A stretch of 64,000 nt of DNA from Hippopus hippopus. Taxonomy: Eukaryota > Mollusca > Bivalvia > Cardiida > Cardiidae. The first letter of the stretch is position 1; every line of letters begins with the position of its first letter. Of this stretch, positions 32,781 to 43,292 are shown piece after piece. Location: assembly GCA_946811185.2 (NCBI GenBank), contig OX328101.1:14926122-14990121 (forward strand). The letters are read 5' to 3'. The notes beneath the pieces are model-generated. The model did not search any database. It had not been told where the DNA came from and saw only the letters and a program-made list of their open reading frames with translations. Both the position numbers and the translations under genes were made by a program.

Positions 32781-33937
32781 TTATTTGACTGAGGAGTCAA
32801 TTTCCAATTCCATATCTTCTAAACTTTCAAATTTATTTGCCAGCTTAATAGGATCCTGTGACCCTTTCTTCTGTCTATTTGATTGTTGTTTATCTTTTTC
32901 ATCTGGTTTATTTTTCTGGCTTTTATTTGGTGATGTAGGGCATGAATTAGCTCTAGAAGCTGATCTTGATCTACTAGTCTTTTGTTTGGTTAGATTTTGA
33001 ACCTGTTTCAGATGTTCGAGGTGGTTGGACAGATGGAGACGTAGATTTCGAGGAAGGTTTAGCGCCTTGCTCAAAATTCACGGGATCATACTGTGTTCCA
33101 CAAGTTCTAGTCTGAGGTTTTGCTGTTGCTGATTGAACTATCTTAGAGTACCTAGGTTCAAAAGCTGTCTCATATTGTTTTTTTGCCTCAAAGTACGAAA
33201 TCTTTCTTATTGTTTTAATTCTCATAATTTCTTTTTCTTTTTTCCATACTTCACAGTTGGTTGATCTTGCACTGTGATCTTTACCACAATTTACACATTT
33301 GAAAGGTCTTTGATGTGTGTTTGGATTCACCACATCTATCACAGATTACTGCATCTGTGAGCTTGCAGTTGTCTTCATGGTGTCCAAATTTTTGACAATT
33401 AAAACAGCGCAAAGGATTTGGGATGAACTGTTCCACTGGTACTGTACGATAAAAGATTCTAATACTCTGAGGCAAAGTGGTGGTGTTAAAAGTGAGGAGC
33501 AGTGTACTGGTTTCAAGTTGAGCATTATCTTTTTTTATTTTGAATCTCTTGCACGCAACAACTCCTTGCGGTGCAAGATATTCAACAATTTTTTCCTCTG
33601 TTTCTCCTTTCAGTACCCTGTCTTTCACAATTCCTCTGGATTTGTTAAGTGAGTTGTGTTCTGAGACTGAGACTTTCAAGTTGTAAAACTTTTTAACTTT
33701 TAATAGAGATTCAGCCTGACTTGCTCTTGATGTTTCAACGAGTAGTAGTTCATTTTTAAATTCTTTAACTGATTTTGGAGTGCCTATCAAACTTTCTATC
33801 TGTTTTTCTATTATGAAGGGAGACAGAGATGTGATGGGCTTTGCCTCCTCACTTTTAATAACCACGAACTTTGTATTGTTTAAGTAAGACGTTTCGTTTT
33901 CGTTATTCGGTCGGGGTCTTTTGTTTTGGGAAGCCAT
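32781..33937 (-). pseudogene. LINE-1 ORF1, gag-like zinc-knuckle protein, frameshifted
   Basis: The start at 33937 begins MASQNKRPRPNNENE. A basic N-terminal region of about 170 residues precedes three cysteine-histidine knuckles: CFNCQKFGHHEDNC (CX2CX4HX4C), a second CDRCG..H knuckle, and CVNCGKDH...NC. A frameshift near 33300 falls between knuckles 2 and 3. A second frameshift near 33050 lies in the Ser/Pro/Gln-rich linker. The C-terminal part is rich in Lys, Ser and Asn and ends with an acidic FESLEDMELE motif that recurs in LINE-2 as FSELEDMD. The stop at 32781 is 37 bp before the ORF2 start. Such proteins bind the LINE RNA. Confidence 0.85.
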
Positions 33938-35108
33938 GATTTTGATAGTGTAATTTCAATAGCTATGCGCTCCACCCTCCTTGGAGCCCTACAAGGGGAC
34001 GTCTAATGGAAATCGGTTTCCTATTTCCGACGCCAGAGCTACATAGCTATTATACTTAACAAACCTTAAGCGAAGAGAAACTATAGGTCTATTAATTAGC
34101 CCATCAGCCGCCGCTTTATAAAGGAAAACAATGTAAAAGATAAGAAAAAAGAAAAAATCTAACCCGGTAGGTATCATAAGATACAAAGAAAGAAATATAG
34201 ATAAAAGTATGTAATCCTAAAAGCTAGGCACGACCGAGCCGATTGAGACGGGTCGGGCCTAACCCATCCCTCTCGTCTATCCGAGGCCAGGGCCAAAGCA
34301 GTGTGTTGAGTGCTGGAGATCCCTGGGCACTCTCAACTACCAGGATCCCCTTTTCCGGCATAGGAGATGCCACCCATGGCAAACAAGTGGCTTCTGAATC
34401 AAAGAAATCTTTTATCAGAAGAAAGTTTGCTCAATGAAATATTTTCAATCAAGAAAGCTTTAGATACAGAGTGTTAGCATGATAACTTTAATGATTAGAG
34501 CTGATAACTCTAGATCTCTACTAGTAGGTAAGGTTCTAAATACAAGTATGCCAAATGTTTCAAATTCTTCAAACATATAGTGCTAGAGATTGGAAAAGGT
34601 GTTGACGAATACAAGAACAAAACATAGATGTTATACACAGATGCTGTTATACTCTTCGTCCAGTGTGCTACCCACTGGCACAGATGATACACACACAAAT
34701 GAGCATGTTAGTATATGAGACAGGAAAGTGTATAGAAAAGATATGTCTTCAAAAAATGAAAAAATAAAAAATCACTTTTGGAATGAAAAATTTGTTTTGG
34801 AAATCATATGATCTTAATTTGTCTTCTTCTTCAGCCACTTTTATCTTTTAATTTTGTGTTTGTTAATTTATTTCTGGAAATATTTAATCGTATTGACTTT
34901 AGTGTTTTTATTTTCATATTTAGGTTGATTTTGTTATTGTTATTTTATTTTTCTAATATTTACTTTGAATTTAATTATTTTGGACCTGTTTTATTAATTT
35001 TAGTTTTATTATTATCGGTCTCCTTTGTTTCTGGGGACTTTTACCACCCATATGCCACAGGGGCTAAGGCAGCCACCAATTTCTAAGGCCCCGAGTGGCG
35101 GGGGCCCT
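33938..35108 (-). other. LINE-1 5' UTR, probable internal promoter region
   Basis: This is the sequence between the 13-bp flanking repeat at 35109 and the ORF1 start codon at 33937. The first 80 bases on the minus strand are GC-rich (GGGCCCCCGCCACTCGGGGC, a snap-back sequence). A second GC-rich patch lies near 34230-34400, and the rest is AT-rich. LINEs of this group carry an internal promoter here; no promoter motif is claimed. A T-rich tract at 34808-34990 on the + strand is not coding. Confidence 0.7.
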
Positions 35109-35214
35109 CATTTGGATTAGTGAAAAGGAAGCATATTCCTAAAATTGATTTTCATTTTTTGTTATCATGGACATCTTGGTACACCAATTGTTAAAACAAA
35201 AACAACCCTTTTAT

Positions 35215-35422
35215 ACCCTCCAGAGACAAATTGTATCATTTGGGCCATGTTTAACAACTTGTCTGCAAAAATGCTTTCAATCTGGACCAGTCTAAATTTC
35301 CCACAATGTTTTCTCACCACTCAAAAACAAATCAAATCATTTGAGCCATGCTATTTTTTTTTTGTTTTCTGCAAATGCTATAAAATTGGCCAAGTCTTAA
35401 AATGTTGTCTGGTAAAGAGTCA
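35215..35422 (-). repeat. Family-M MITE fragments, two end-A parts in tandem
   Basis: AATGCTTTCAATCTGGACCAGTC at 35270 and AAATGCTATAAAATTGGCC at 35375, the latter ending in GGTAAAGAGTCAA. Confidence 0.65.
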
Positions 35423-35611
35423 AACAGCCAGCTGTGCCCTAGAATTAGTAAATGTGGCTTACCACTACCAGGCATAGCCTTTATTATAACATACATCATA
35501 GTAAAAAGAGCAATTTCCTTCAACAAGCAATTTATCGTTTCACCACAATGTTTTAAAAAAGCTGTCTACTGCATCGACTTGAAACTGTTGTATTTCATGA
35601 TTGATTATGGA

Positions 35612-35840
35612 TTAACTCTTTACTAGAGTACAAAATTTAAGAAAAGTATTATACTTGTCTAGTTTGAGACATTTGCGGGAGACAAACTACACCTGGAAAT
35701 GTGTCCTAAAAAGGATAGAGTGCATTGTTAAACAGGGGAAAGATGCTGGTTACCAGTATTTTTCTCTTCACCTAAAATGATTTTCAAACGCCTTCCTCAA
35801 TTGGGACAACAACATGCAGGATTGTGTGGTAAAGGGTTAA
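35612..35840 (+). repeat. Family-M MITE, full copy, diverged
   Basis: TTAACTCTTTACTAGAGTAC to GTGTGGTAAAGGGTTAA; centre GATGCTGGTTACCAGTA. Confidence 0.82.
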
Positions 35841-36062
35841 ACTTGATATACAATAAGACCACTCTAGTGGTTGAGTCATAAACAAAAACACTGAACATTT
35901 CAAATCTGCACTTTTTTACCTCCTTCCCAGTTTCATTTGCGTGCGGAAATCCTTAAGCTTTCACTTCCTCACTGCTTTTAACAGATTTGTGACTGGACAG
36001 TTAAAGAGCATAAAAAGGAAGTCATCCCACCAAAATCTACACCTTTTTGGCACAAAAGGCAA

Positions 36063-37270
36063 CAAGAGAGCAATAAGAGCCCTGTATCGCTCCACTGTCT
36101 TATTAATACAAATCATACACACCAAACATTACAATTCTAAGCCAAATGGTTTCAAGCTAGAAGATTTCAAAGTTTTCTTTATAAAAGCACACGAGAGAAT
36201 TGTGACCCTACGGCGAGGCCATTTTTGACCATAGAGCTATAACTGCTTGAACCTGGTAGAGGTCTACTAGATAACGTGATGTACCATATAATACAGGTCA
36301 AGGCCATATAATTGTAGACAAGAGAATTTTCAAAGATTCCTCAATATAAAGCCCCTTTAAAACATGAGACCCCTTGGGCAGGGCTAATATCAATACCAAG
36401 GCTAAATTTTGAACAAATTCAGAAGTGATCCACTAGATCCATGTACCATATTTGGTTGCCTTAGGATTTATGGTTAGGAGCAAAAGTTTTTTAAATTTTC
36501 ACTCTATAAGCAAATATAAAATTTATGACCAATGGGGATGGGGCAAATTTGACACCAGAGCTTTAATTTGAGTAACTTTGAAAGATGCCTACTAGATAGA
36601 TGGTACACTCATAAAATATTACAGCTGTAGCTCATGCTCAGGGACAAGAAGAGTTAAAAATTTTCAATATAGAAGCCAATGTAAAACTTGTGGGAAAGGG
36701 CCTATTTTGACACCCCCCCCCCTAACCCCGCTACACTTTGCATGTATACTCTTGGTAGAGATCCACTACATGAACAAACATGCAAAATTTGGTAGCCTTT
36801 GGTCTTATGGTTGGGAAAGTGAAGATTTTTTAAGTTTTCACTATAAGCCCATGTAAAACTTGTGACTGCCAAGGAAAGGCCAAAGTTGACCCAAGGACTT
36901 TACTTTGAACCAACTAGGTAGAGATCCACTAGATAAAGCTACATGCAAAATTTAGTAGCCCTAGACCTTATGGCTAGGAAGGAGAAGATTTTAATTTTTT
37001 ACCAGGGCCAATTTTGACCCAAGCGCTAAGATTTGAAGAATCTTGGTAGAGGTCTATTAGATAAAGCTACATGGCTAATTTGGAAGCCCTGGGTTACGAA
37101 TGAGAGGATTTTTTAAGTTTTCACTATATAAGCCCTGTAAATTGGATTGGTAGCTTCAGAGATGTATGAAATGAAAGTTAACACACAGACACATGGATGG
37201 ACACAGGGACACACAATGGACACAAGGCAATAACATACACTAGCTGGCCTTTGGCCAGTGGAGCTAAAAA
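36063..37270 (-). mobile_element. Helitron-like element, type B, old copy
   Basis: The left end, CAAGAGAGCAATAAGAGCCC, is a decayed form of the hairpin. The core has GGTAGAGGTCTACTAGATA and GTAGAGATCCACTAGATAAA units. The right end is TTTGGCCAGTGGAGCTAAAA. More diverged than the copies at 2516 and 24164. Confidence 0.78.
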
Positions 37271-37540
37271 CAGATACTTTGACGGGCAGCTTAGACAAAG
37301 ATCAGACTAGAAAGAATGTCAAGTCAGATCTTTAATCGATACTGTCAGCTCATTTAAACAAGCCTATTATGAGATGAAAATCTGTCAGTGGCAGATAGAG
37401 GCAAGTTTATTATTTGAAGCTGAAAGAGTTGTCAGCCAATTTCTGTACAAAATTGATTTTTACATCTCAGCAGCAAATAGCTTTTAGAGTAGACTTATGA
37501 AAACAAAGTGGGAAATAGTAAAAGCCACTTTCAAACTTTT

Positions 37541-37769
37541 TTAACTCTTTACCACACAATCCAGAGCTTTATTGACCCTGAAAAAGAAGGCTTTTGAAAA
37601 CATTGTGGGAAAAGGAGGAAATGCTGGTAACCAGCATTTTCTCCTTTTCCCACAATTTTGTCTATCCTATCAAAGATCGAAATCATCATTTGAGCTAAAT
37701 CTAATTAGTTGATTGCAATTACTTTCAATTTGGTCCAGTCCAAAATTTTGTCATTTGGTAAAGAGTTAA
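37541..37769 (-). repeat. Family-M MITE, full copy
   Basis: TTAACTCTTTACCACACAAT to CATTTGGTAAAGAGTTAA, perfect GCTGGTAACCAGC centre. Confidence 0.9.
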
Positions 37770-37771
37770 GT

Positions 37772-38095
37772 TATACCATGGCAACAGCTCACTTATTTAC
37801 TTCTACCCTGGCTTAACAAACTTGTACAAGTTTCTGGCTCAGCATTGCCTTGCCCAAAGTTAGCAGGGTTTTCCCTGACCCTCTGTTTCTTTAAATTTGG
37901 ACCCCCAAATTTTCTAAATCAGAACCCCAAAAATTGTAAGTGTACTTTCTTTTATTCATTTGGAGGGGGTCAATGTTCCCAACATCAGAAAGTCAAGGAA
38001 AAACCCTGGTTACTCCCACTTCCAGCTGGGATCAACCCCAGATGTCCTTACTGATCAATTATCTTAACCACTAAGCCGAAGACAACCTGCAATTT
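37772..38095 (-). mobile_element. tRNA-derived SINE carrying a hAT-like MITE
   Basis: On the minus strand, GGCTTAGTGGTTAAGATAAT (A box) and GGGGTTGATCCCAG (B box) form the head. The body has TTTGGGCAAGGCAATGCTG, similar to CCTTGGGCAAGACATTTC in the SINE at 42220, suggesting a shared central domain. The MITE at 37864-38008 sits between head and body. Confidence 0.65.
37864..38008. mobile_element. hAT-like MITE, 145 bp
   Basis: Inverted ends CAGGGTTTTCCCTGA and TCAAGGAAAAACCCTG, close to those of the element at 28957. The internal sequence ACCCCC...GGAGGGGGTC is partly palindromic. A partial flank repeat GTTA(G/C) is visible. Confidence 0.75.
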
Positions 38096-38345
38096 TTTGG
38101 AAATGGATTACTCCATCATGTGACCAAAAATTTATCATGAGTTTTCCTTCCCATCTAAAGTTGATAAAACATGATAACAGAAGGTGGGGTCTAAGTCATA
38201 AAAGCTTTTAAACACACAAATTTGACAAAAAAACACCTTTGAACTAATTCAAAATAATGACCTGGTTCAGGTATTTATCTCCATAACAACACAACACTGG
38301 ACTTATCCTCAGTCTTTACAGAATTTAACAAACGAAGTTTTTTTC

Positions 38346-38562
38346 GTTGACCCTTTACCTAGCAATCCCAGTACCCCGAGACAGAATTGTATAGAAAGCA
38401 TTGTGAGAAATGGAGAAAATGCTGGTAACAAGCATTTTCTCCCATTCCTACACTGTTTTCTTACCTTTCATGTACATATATTTTGTATGCGTAACTGAAT
38501 TTGTTGTTTGATAATGCTGTCAAATTGCACAAGTCTAAAAATTGGGGTCCAATAAAGAGTTG
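38346..38562 (-). repeat. Family-M MITE, diverged, with a further fragment to 38704
   Basis: TTGACCCTTTACCTAGCAAT to CCAATAAAGAGTTGA; centre GCTGGTAACAAGC. Sequence 38590-38704 looks like part of another copy. Confidence 0.7.
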
Positions 38563-38704
38563 ACATAAATCCAACCTCTTTTTGCACTTGTAAGTTAAAT
38601 GTGGCACAAGTGGTGGCACTTGTCATTGAAAGGGCACAAAACTTTGCAAATAGAGAAGAACAAGCTTGTTAAAATCATTTTCTCTTCTTCCACAGTATCT
38701 TAAA

Positions 38705-39312
38705 CTAGAGGCGCTTGAGCGCCTGTATCGCTCCACAGGCCTGATATTTCTATAATGGCGAAAGGAAGTTTTTAACAATTATCATTCAATCCTGCATTTT
38801 AGCTCACTGAAGAAACAATTTGGTAGACAACCACCATAGGAACTTACCTGCAAAACAACAATGAAATCCAATGAATAGTTTGAGAAGAAATTTTTCAAAG
38901 ATTTTATTTTATACCATAAAAGGAAAATGAGTCTCCCATAAAAGCCATGTTTTTTGACAGATCTTTTTTTTTTAAGGAATTCTGTAAACCTGTATCTAAG
39001 GAACATTCCTGCAAAATAATAATGCTATCCAAATAGCGGTTTGGGAGGAGAAGATTTTTAAAGGTTTTTTACTTTGGTAGCCATGGCAACCAGAATTCTT
39101 CATGGAACACAATTATTTGAAGGAATTTGAAAGAGGACCACCAAAGGAACATTCCTGTGAAATTTGGTAAAAATCCAGTCAATAGTTTCTGAGGAGAAGT
39201 TTTTTAAAGAAAAAGTTTACGGACGCACGCACGGACGAACAGACGGACGGACGCACGACGGACACAACGCCATGACTATAGCTCTCTGGCCTTCGGCCAG
39301 TGGAGCTAAAAA
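38705..39312 (-). mobile_element. Helitron-like element, type E, single-unit copy
   Basis: The + strand starts CTAGAGGCGCTTGAGCGCCT and ends TTCGGCCAGTGGAGCTAAAA. It is almost identical to one unit of the 26901-27987 copy but without the 481-bp duplication. It lies 265 bp downstream (minus sense) of ERM exon 3. Confidence 0.85.
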
Positions 39313-39577
39313 CATTCTCCATCTGATTTATCAAAAGATAGAATCGTTTGGAAAGTGGGAAGACAATAAAACTGTATAAAATGGATAATGCATACAGGCA
39401 CCCCTTGCCACAAAGTTTTTTTTGCATACAAGAGTATTCTTCTTTCACTTTACATGCATTGCCCTCCATAATTCTAACTTCCACAATATAATTGTAGTGT
39501 ACAACTGGCAATGGATAATACTAATCCATGGTCATTTCTGGGCTGCCTTTGAAAATTTTACAATAAGTCTCACTTAC

Positions 39578-39673
39578 CCTTTTGTTCAGCTTAAGCCAAG
39601 TCGAGAATCCTTTTGTATCAATGTACTGCAACCCAAAGAACCAAATTTCTCTAAGACCAATTGTTTTAACCAC
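39578..39673 (-). CDS. ERM (ezrin/radixin/moesin) FERM-domain exon, vertebrate exon 3 equivalent
   Basis: The minus strand has acceptor TATGTTGCAG, a 96-bp open exon and a strong donor GTAAGT. The 32 codons start [17 protein letters not shown] and end STWLKLNKR. This is the part of the ERM FERM F1 lobe that directly follows the QLFDQ motif of the exon at 42753. Joining the two gives a continuous phase-0 frame with no lost residue. The 96-bp length also matches the vertebrate ERM exon as I recall it. The following FERM exon (about 275 bp in vertebrates, with conserved YAVQ and KYGD motifs) was not found below this position, so intron 3 is probably longer than 39 kb or continues outside the window. 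The flanks are MITEs and a Helitron-like element; nothing mobile touches the exon. Confidence 0.95.
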
Positions 39674-39940
39674 CTGCAACATACATGGATTATGTATAAA
39701 AATTTACGTTAACAGTAAGGATACTAAATGCATCCTAAGTAGCTTTTGCAGACAATGTTCACCAAGATCAGACCACAGAGAACTTGCAGTCTGATCTTGG
39801 ATCTGTACTGTCTACTTTTATTTATGTGTGAATTACTTGAGCTACAACAACCAAACGATGTCAGGATAAGACTTTAAGGTCTCAAAATGTCTACAGTATG
39901 TACATGTAGTTTATTTGGCTCTCTCATGGTTAGCCCTGAT

Positions 39941-40155
39941 TTAACTCTACCAAACAACAAAAATTTGGAGTTGTCCATTTACAGACGACAAATTAAATGT
40001 TGCTCGAATTATGCTATTTGACTTTAAAAGGTATGAAAACATTGTGGGAAAAGGAGAAAATGCTGGTTACTAGCATTTCTCCTTTTTCCACAATGTTTTC
40101 AAAAGCCTTCCCTTTCAGGGTCATTAAAACCCTGGATTGTGTGGTAAAGAGTTAA
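39941..40155 (+). repeat. Family-M MITE, full copy
   Basis: TTAACTCTACCAAACAACA to GTGTGGTAAAGAGTTAA; centre GCTGGTTACTAGC. Confidence 0.87.
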
Positions 40156-40199
40156 AAGAACAAATGAGAGAAATTCATATTAAAAAATCATGAGTCCAT

Positions 40200-40428
40200 A
40201 AAACTTTACCAGACAATTCTGTGTTATTGCGATCATAAGGAGTGAGAAAACTTTCAAAAAAACTGTGTGAAAAAGAGGCATTACTGGTTACCAGCATTTC
40301 CTTTTTTCCCACCATCTTTTCTGCCCTTACAAAGATAAAACTCAGCAGTTTTAGCCCCATTTATTTTGTCAACAGCAAATACTTTAAAACTGGATATATC
40401 TAAAATTTTGTAAACTAGTAAAGAGTTA
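40200..40428 (-). repeat. Family-M MITE, diverged
   Basis: CTTTACCAGACAATTCTG at the left, ACTGGTTACCAGC centre, ACTAGTAAAGAGTTAA at the right. Confidence 0.75.
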
Positions 40429-40467
40429 ACTGGAGTTGCAAGGATTTTCTCCTATTCCTGCTATGTC

Positions 40468-40831
40468 TTAACTCTTTACCAAAGGACACAATTTAGTCCC
40501 ATTTGAAAACATTTGCAGACAACAAACTGAATGTGGTTTGAATGGTAAAGATTTTCTTTGAACACATTGAAATCATTGTAGGAAAAATAGAAGTAATCCA
40601 GCTTTATCTCTTTCTCATGTGTTTTCAAAATTCTCCTCCCTGAGGAAAGAAGCTTTTGAAAAAATTGTGGGAAAAGGAGAAAATGCTGGTAACCAGTATT
40701 TTCTCCTTTTCCCACAATGTTTTCTACCCTATTAAAGAAAAATTGCATCATTTGAGCCAGTATGAAATTGTCATCTGCAAATGCTTTCAATTTGGACAAG
40801 TCTAAAATTTTGCCATGTGGTAAAGGGTTAA
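40468..40831. repeat. Family-M MITE chimera with end A at both sides
   Basis: TTAACTCTTTACCAAAGGAC at the left and ATGTGGTAAAGGGTTAA at the right. Two partial centres lie at about 40575-40620 and 40675-40715, so parts of two opposite copies are fused. Confidence 0.78.
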
Positions 40832-41026
40832 AAGTCTCTTTTGTCATGGAAGTATCACTGGCCTGCAGTGGGTACTTACATATCTCAGTGAATTGTTTCC
40901 TCAAATATACATCTTTACTGCCAGAGAGAAAAAACACAGTTGAAAAACTTTACAGTGAGTAAAATGGTTCAGATATTAGTCAGCTATGTAAACGTAGACA
41001 AATAATCCATAAATGTGGTGTGCGGG

Positions 41027-41215
41027 ATAAATAAATAAATAAATAATGAATGAATGTTGTTTTATGGCGCATCGACAGCTTTGGTCATTTAGCGCGCATA
41101 TCTGTGTTAAAAGATAATAAAAGTGGAATTGTTTAAACTGAAAAAAGTTTGAATACATTAATAATAATAAAAGAGTTGAATTAAGAGGTATTATGTGTGA
41201 TCTTCATATGCATAT
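41027..41215 (-). mobile_element. 5'-truncated LINE 3' end
   Basis: This matches the 3' UTR of LINE-2 (57780-57960), including GGCGCATCGACAGCTTTGG and AAAAGATAATAAAAGTGGAA, and ends in (AAAT/AATG)n tails. Only the last ~190 bp were inserted. It lies in the ERM intron between the two exons. Confidence 0.85.
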
Positions 41216-41771
41216 ATATGGGATAAATAAACTCAAGAAATTTGTCTTTGATTTAAACAACAACAGTGCTTCCTTTTATGTCCCCAAGAGAATGAAATAG
41301 ATTTTCTATCAGTTGTAATCTGTGCCACCTTGCAACTGTCAGGGCCAACAATTGCCATGAGGATACAAGAATGATTATAGTTTCATAAAATAAATTTTCA
41401 TTAAAAAAAAAAAAAAAACTGGCTAAAAACCAGTAAAGATGTATCTTTAAGTGCCTAAAATCTTTTTAGAGATCAGGGAGGGGGAAGGGTGAGGGGTCGA
41501 TTTTCCCATGTTCAAAACATGTGACTTTGGTTAAGGGTTATACATGAATCAACACTACTTGAACTTTATAAAGGAAACATTTTTTGTTAATATTTTGTAA
41601 ATTCATCCTTGAAACACACAAACACATAGTCCATTATTTGCAACACAATACTTCCTTGTAATGTTTCAGCTAGACGTCAAAAAACATTGTTAATACTACA
41701 CTATACTGTAGTTCCTGAATTTATACACTATGATTTCAACAGTTACCCAGCTCTTTTGGTTTGAATGCTAT

Positions 41772-42002
41772 TTCAACTGTTTACCAAACAATCACAAGTT
41801 TTAAAGACCTTGGAGAAAAAGGCTTTTGAAAATGTTGTTGGAAGAGGACGAAATGCTGGTAACCAGCATTTTCTCCTTTTACCACAATGTTTTCTACCCT
41901 TCCAAAGATAAATTTCTGGTTTTGAGTCATACGTGATTTGTCATCTGAAAATGTTTTTAAACTGGATAAAATGTCTAAACTTTTCTAGTCTGGTAAAGAA
42001 AT
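41772..42002 (-). repeat. Family-M MITE, diverged
   Basis: CTGTTTACCAAACAATCACA to TCTGGTAAAGAAATA; centre GCTGGTAACCAGC intact. Confidence 0.8.
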
Positions 42003-42219
42003 AGGTCGCTATAGCCAACATCGTTGATCAAACTCTGATGGCACAGAATGTCCAGCCTGACCTTGACCCTCACTGTCAAATATTCTGTCTCCCTGAACTA
42101 CAAAACATTCTTTGAAATGAAACTGTGTGTCAATTTTAACATCTGAATCATCCATTATATTGAATCTTCAAACTTATCTCTGGAGTCATTCCACCATTTG
42201 ATCTGTCTATTCTTACAGT

Positions 42220-42434
42220 TGACTTGAATTGAGTGGTGCTTCAATTGCTTTCGTCATTTGGTGACAGGTCTCATATTCATGTATGTCCTGGGTTTCAACA
42301 GTACCAGGATGGAGCTCTGAAATGTCTTGCCCAAGGACACTCCAATCAAAAGCGCAGCGGTTCAAGTGAGGCTCAAATCCGCAGCCTCCAGGTTACAAGT
42401 CAAACACTTGTCCACTGAACCACGCAGGACCTCC
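42220..42434 (-). mobile_element. tRNA-derived SINE in the ERM intron
   Basis: The minus strand begins GGTCCTGCGTGGTTCAGTGG (A-box region), has CTTGTAACC where an anticodon loop would lie, and a B-box-like GGATTTGAGCC. CCTTGGGCAAGACATTTC follows, a motif typical of the conserved central part of several metazoan tRNA SINEs. No poly-A tail was seen. Confidence 0.65.
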
Positions 42435-42752
42435 CCACAAAGGCCCAATCTGAACCACAGCATGCTTCAAAAGTACCAAATGAAAGTTGATTTTCAAGTC
42501 TCCAAAAATAAAAGGAAGGAAGGGGTTGACACTAACAAAGACCTGTAATGAAGGACACCAAAATATCAAAATGGCCACCAGAAATTTAGTAATTTAGGAA
42601 GGGAGACATCCCTGGTTTTCCTTAATTTTTCCTCCCTAAAATGTTTTCAAAAACTGCCTGCAAGAGGCTACATGGTTGCAAAAAACTCAATCAAGCTGTA
42701 ATGATTTTCCCAGTGTGTATATCAGCCATAATGAAGAGAACCATTAGTTTAC

Positions 42753-42836
42753 CTGATCAAAGAGCTGTTTGCCGGATGTATTTGGCTGGATGGCAAACTC
42801 CAACTCTGCATCCATGGTGGTGACCCGAACATTGAC
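42753..42836 (-). CDS. ERM (ezrin/radixin/moesin) FERM-domain exon, vertebrate exon 2 equivalent
   Basis: The minus strand reads acceptor TTTTCAG, an open 84-bp exon, then donor GTAAAC. Its 28 codons include [17 protein letters not shown] and GKQLFDQ, the hallmark start of the ERM FERM domain (F1 ubiquitin-like lobe, strands 1-2). From established knowledge, ERM proteins link plasma-membrane proteins and PIP2 to cortical actin, and are opened by PIP2 binding and C-terminal threonine phosphorylation. The 84-bp length and phase 0 at both ends match, to my recollection, exon 2 of vertebrate ERM genes. The next exon of the same gene lies 3,079 bp downstream on this strand. The reading frame is intact and flanked by introns, so this is not a processed pseudogene. 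Which ERM member it is cannot be told from 28 residues; many invertebrates have one gene. The FERM protein merlin is less likely because its equivalent stretch differs more. Confidence 0.95.
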
Positions 42837-42904
42837 CTGAAAATGCACAGACAGGACTGAAAGTATTACAATAGAGGGACAAAAAAAGTTCTACTCAATC
42901 CATA

Positions 42905-43230
42905 ACCAGTAACCCTTGAGCTGCCAAGAGCAACTCAGGGAGTTTTAGGTGACAGTGCAGATCAAGATCAGACTGCAAAGAAAGTGCAGTCTAACAGAGC
43001 TCCAGATAAAGGGAGTGATTTTGATTTTAAAATTAAAAATATTAGTTATTCTCCACCAAACCCTATGTTACTGGTACTCATTAGAATCGTCTCACGATTC
43101 TAATGAGTACCCACAACATAGTGTTTGAAAGAGAAATAATGGATTTAGAAAACCATCACTCCCCTTTATCTGGAGCTCTGGTCTAATTTTGGATTCACAC
43201 TGTCTAAAAAGAAAATATTTTCACTCACAA
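42905..43230. repeat. Family-G palindromic repeat split by foldback V
   Basis: CAGATCAAGATCAGACTGCA then AGTGCAGTCTAA and, after V, TTTTGGATTCACACTGTCTA. The CAGACTGCAnnnnnnTGCAGTCT core is a hairpin. Other copies occur at 43293, 56640 and 57098. Confidence 0.65.
42995..43180. mobile_element. Foldback element V, 186 bp
   Basis: Ends CAGAGCTCCAGATAAAGG and CCTTTATCTGGAGCTCTG, inverted. The centre ACTCATTAGAATCG / CGATTCTAATGAGT is a perfect hairpin. GTCTAA flanks both sides (42989-42994, 43181-43186) inside the family-G stem. Confidence 0.82.
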
Positions 43231-43292
43231 ATAAACTATGAAATAGCAATATTTGGGTTTTCACTATTGCCTGGCAATGTATTATTTTCAGG

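Larger units (their letters stand above)
26786..35108 (-). mobile_element. LINE-1: full-length I-group non-LTR retrotransposon, inactivated
   Basis: On the minus strand this holds, in order, a 5' UTR, ORF1 with zinc knuckles, ORF2 with endonuclease, reverse transcriptase and RNase H, and a short 3' UTR with an AAT-rich tail. A perfect 13-bp direct repeat, CATTTGGATTAGT, flanks it at 26773-26785 and 35109-35121; I read this as the target-site duplication, so the insertion is full length. Two later insertions sit inside: a hAT-like element (28957-30049) and a Helitron-like element (26901-27987). Without them the LINE is about 6.1 kb. EN plus RT plus RNase H with a CCHC ORF1 and a non-poly(A) tail points to the I superclade (I, Nimb or relative). 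Frameshifts and nonsense codons in both ORFs show that it is dead. The exact clade needs a phylogeny. Confidence 0.92.
39674..42752 (-). other. ERM intron between the two FERM exons
   Basis: Bounded by donor GTAAAC at 42752 and acceptor TTGCAG at 39674. It contains family-M copies, a LINE 3' stub, a SINE, and a family-G fragment near 39755-39835. Stretches 41216-41771 and 42003-42219 show nothing recognisable. Confidence 0.9.
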
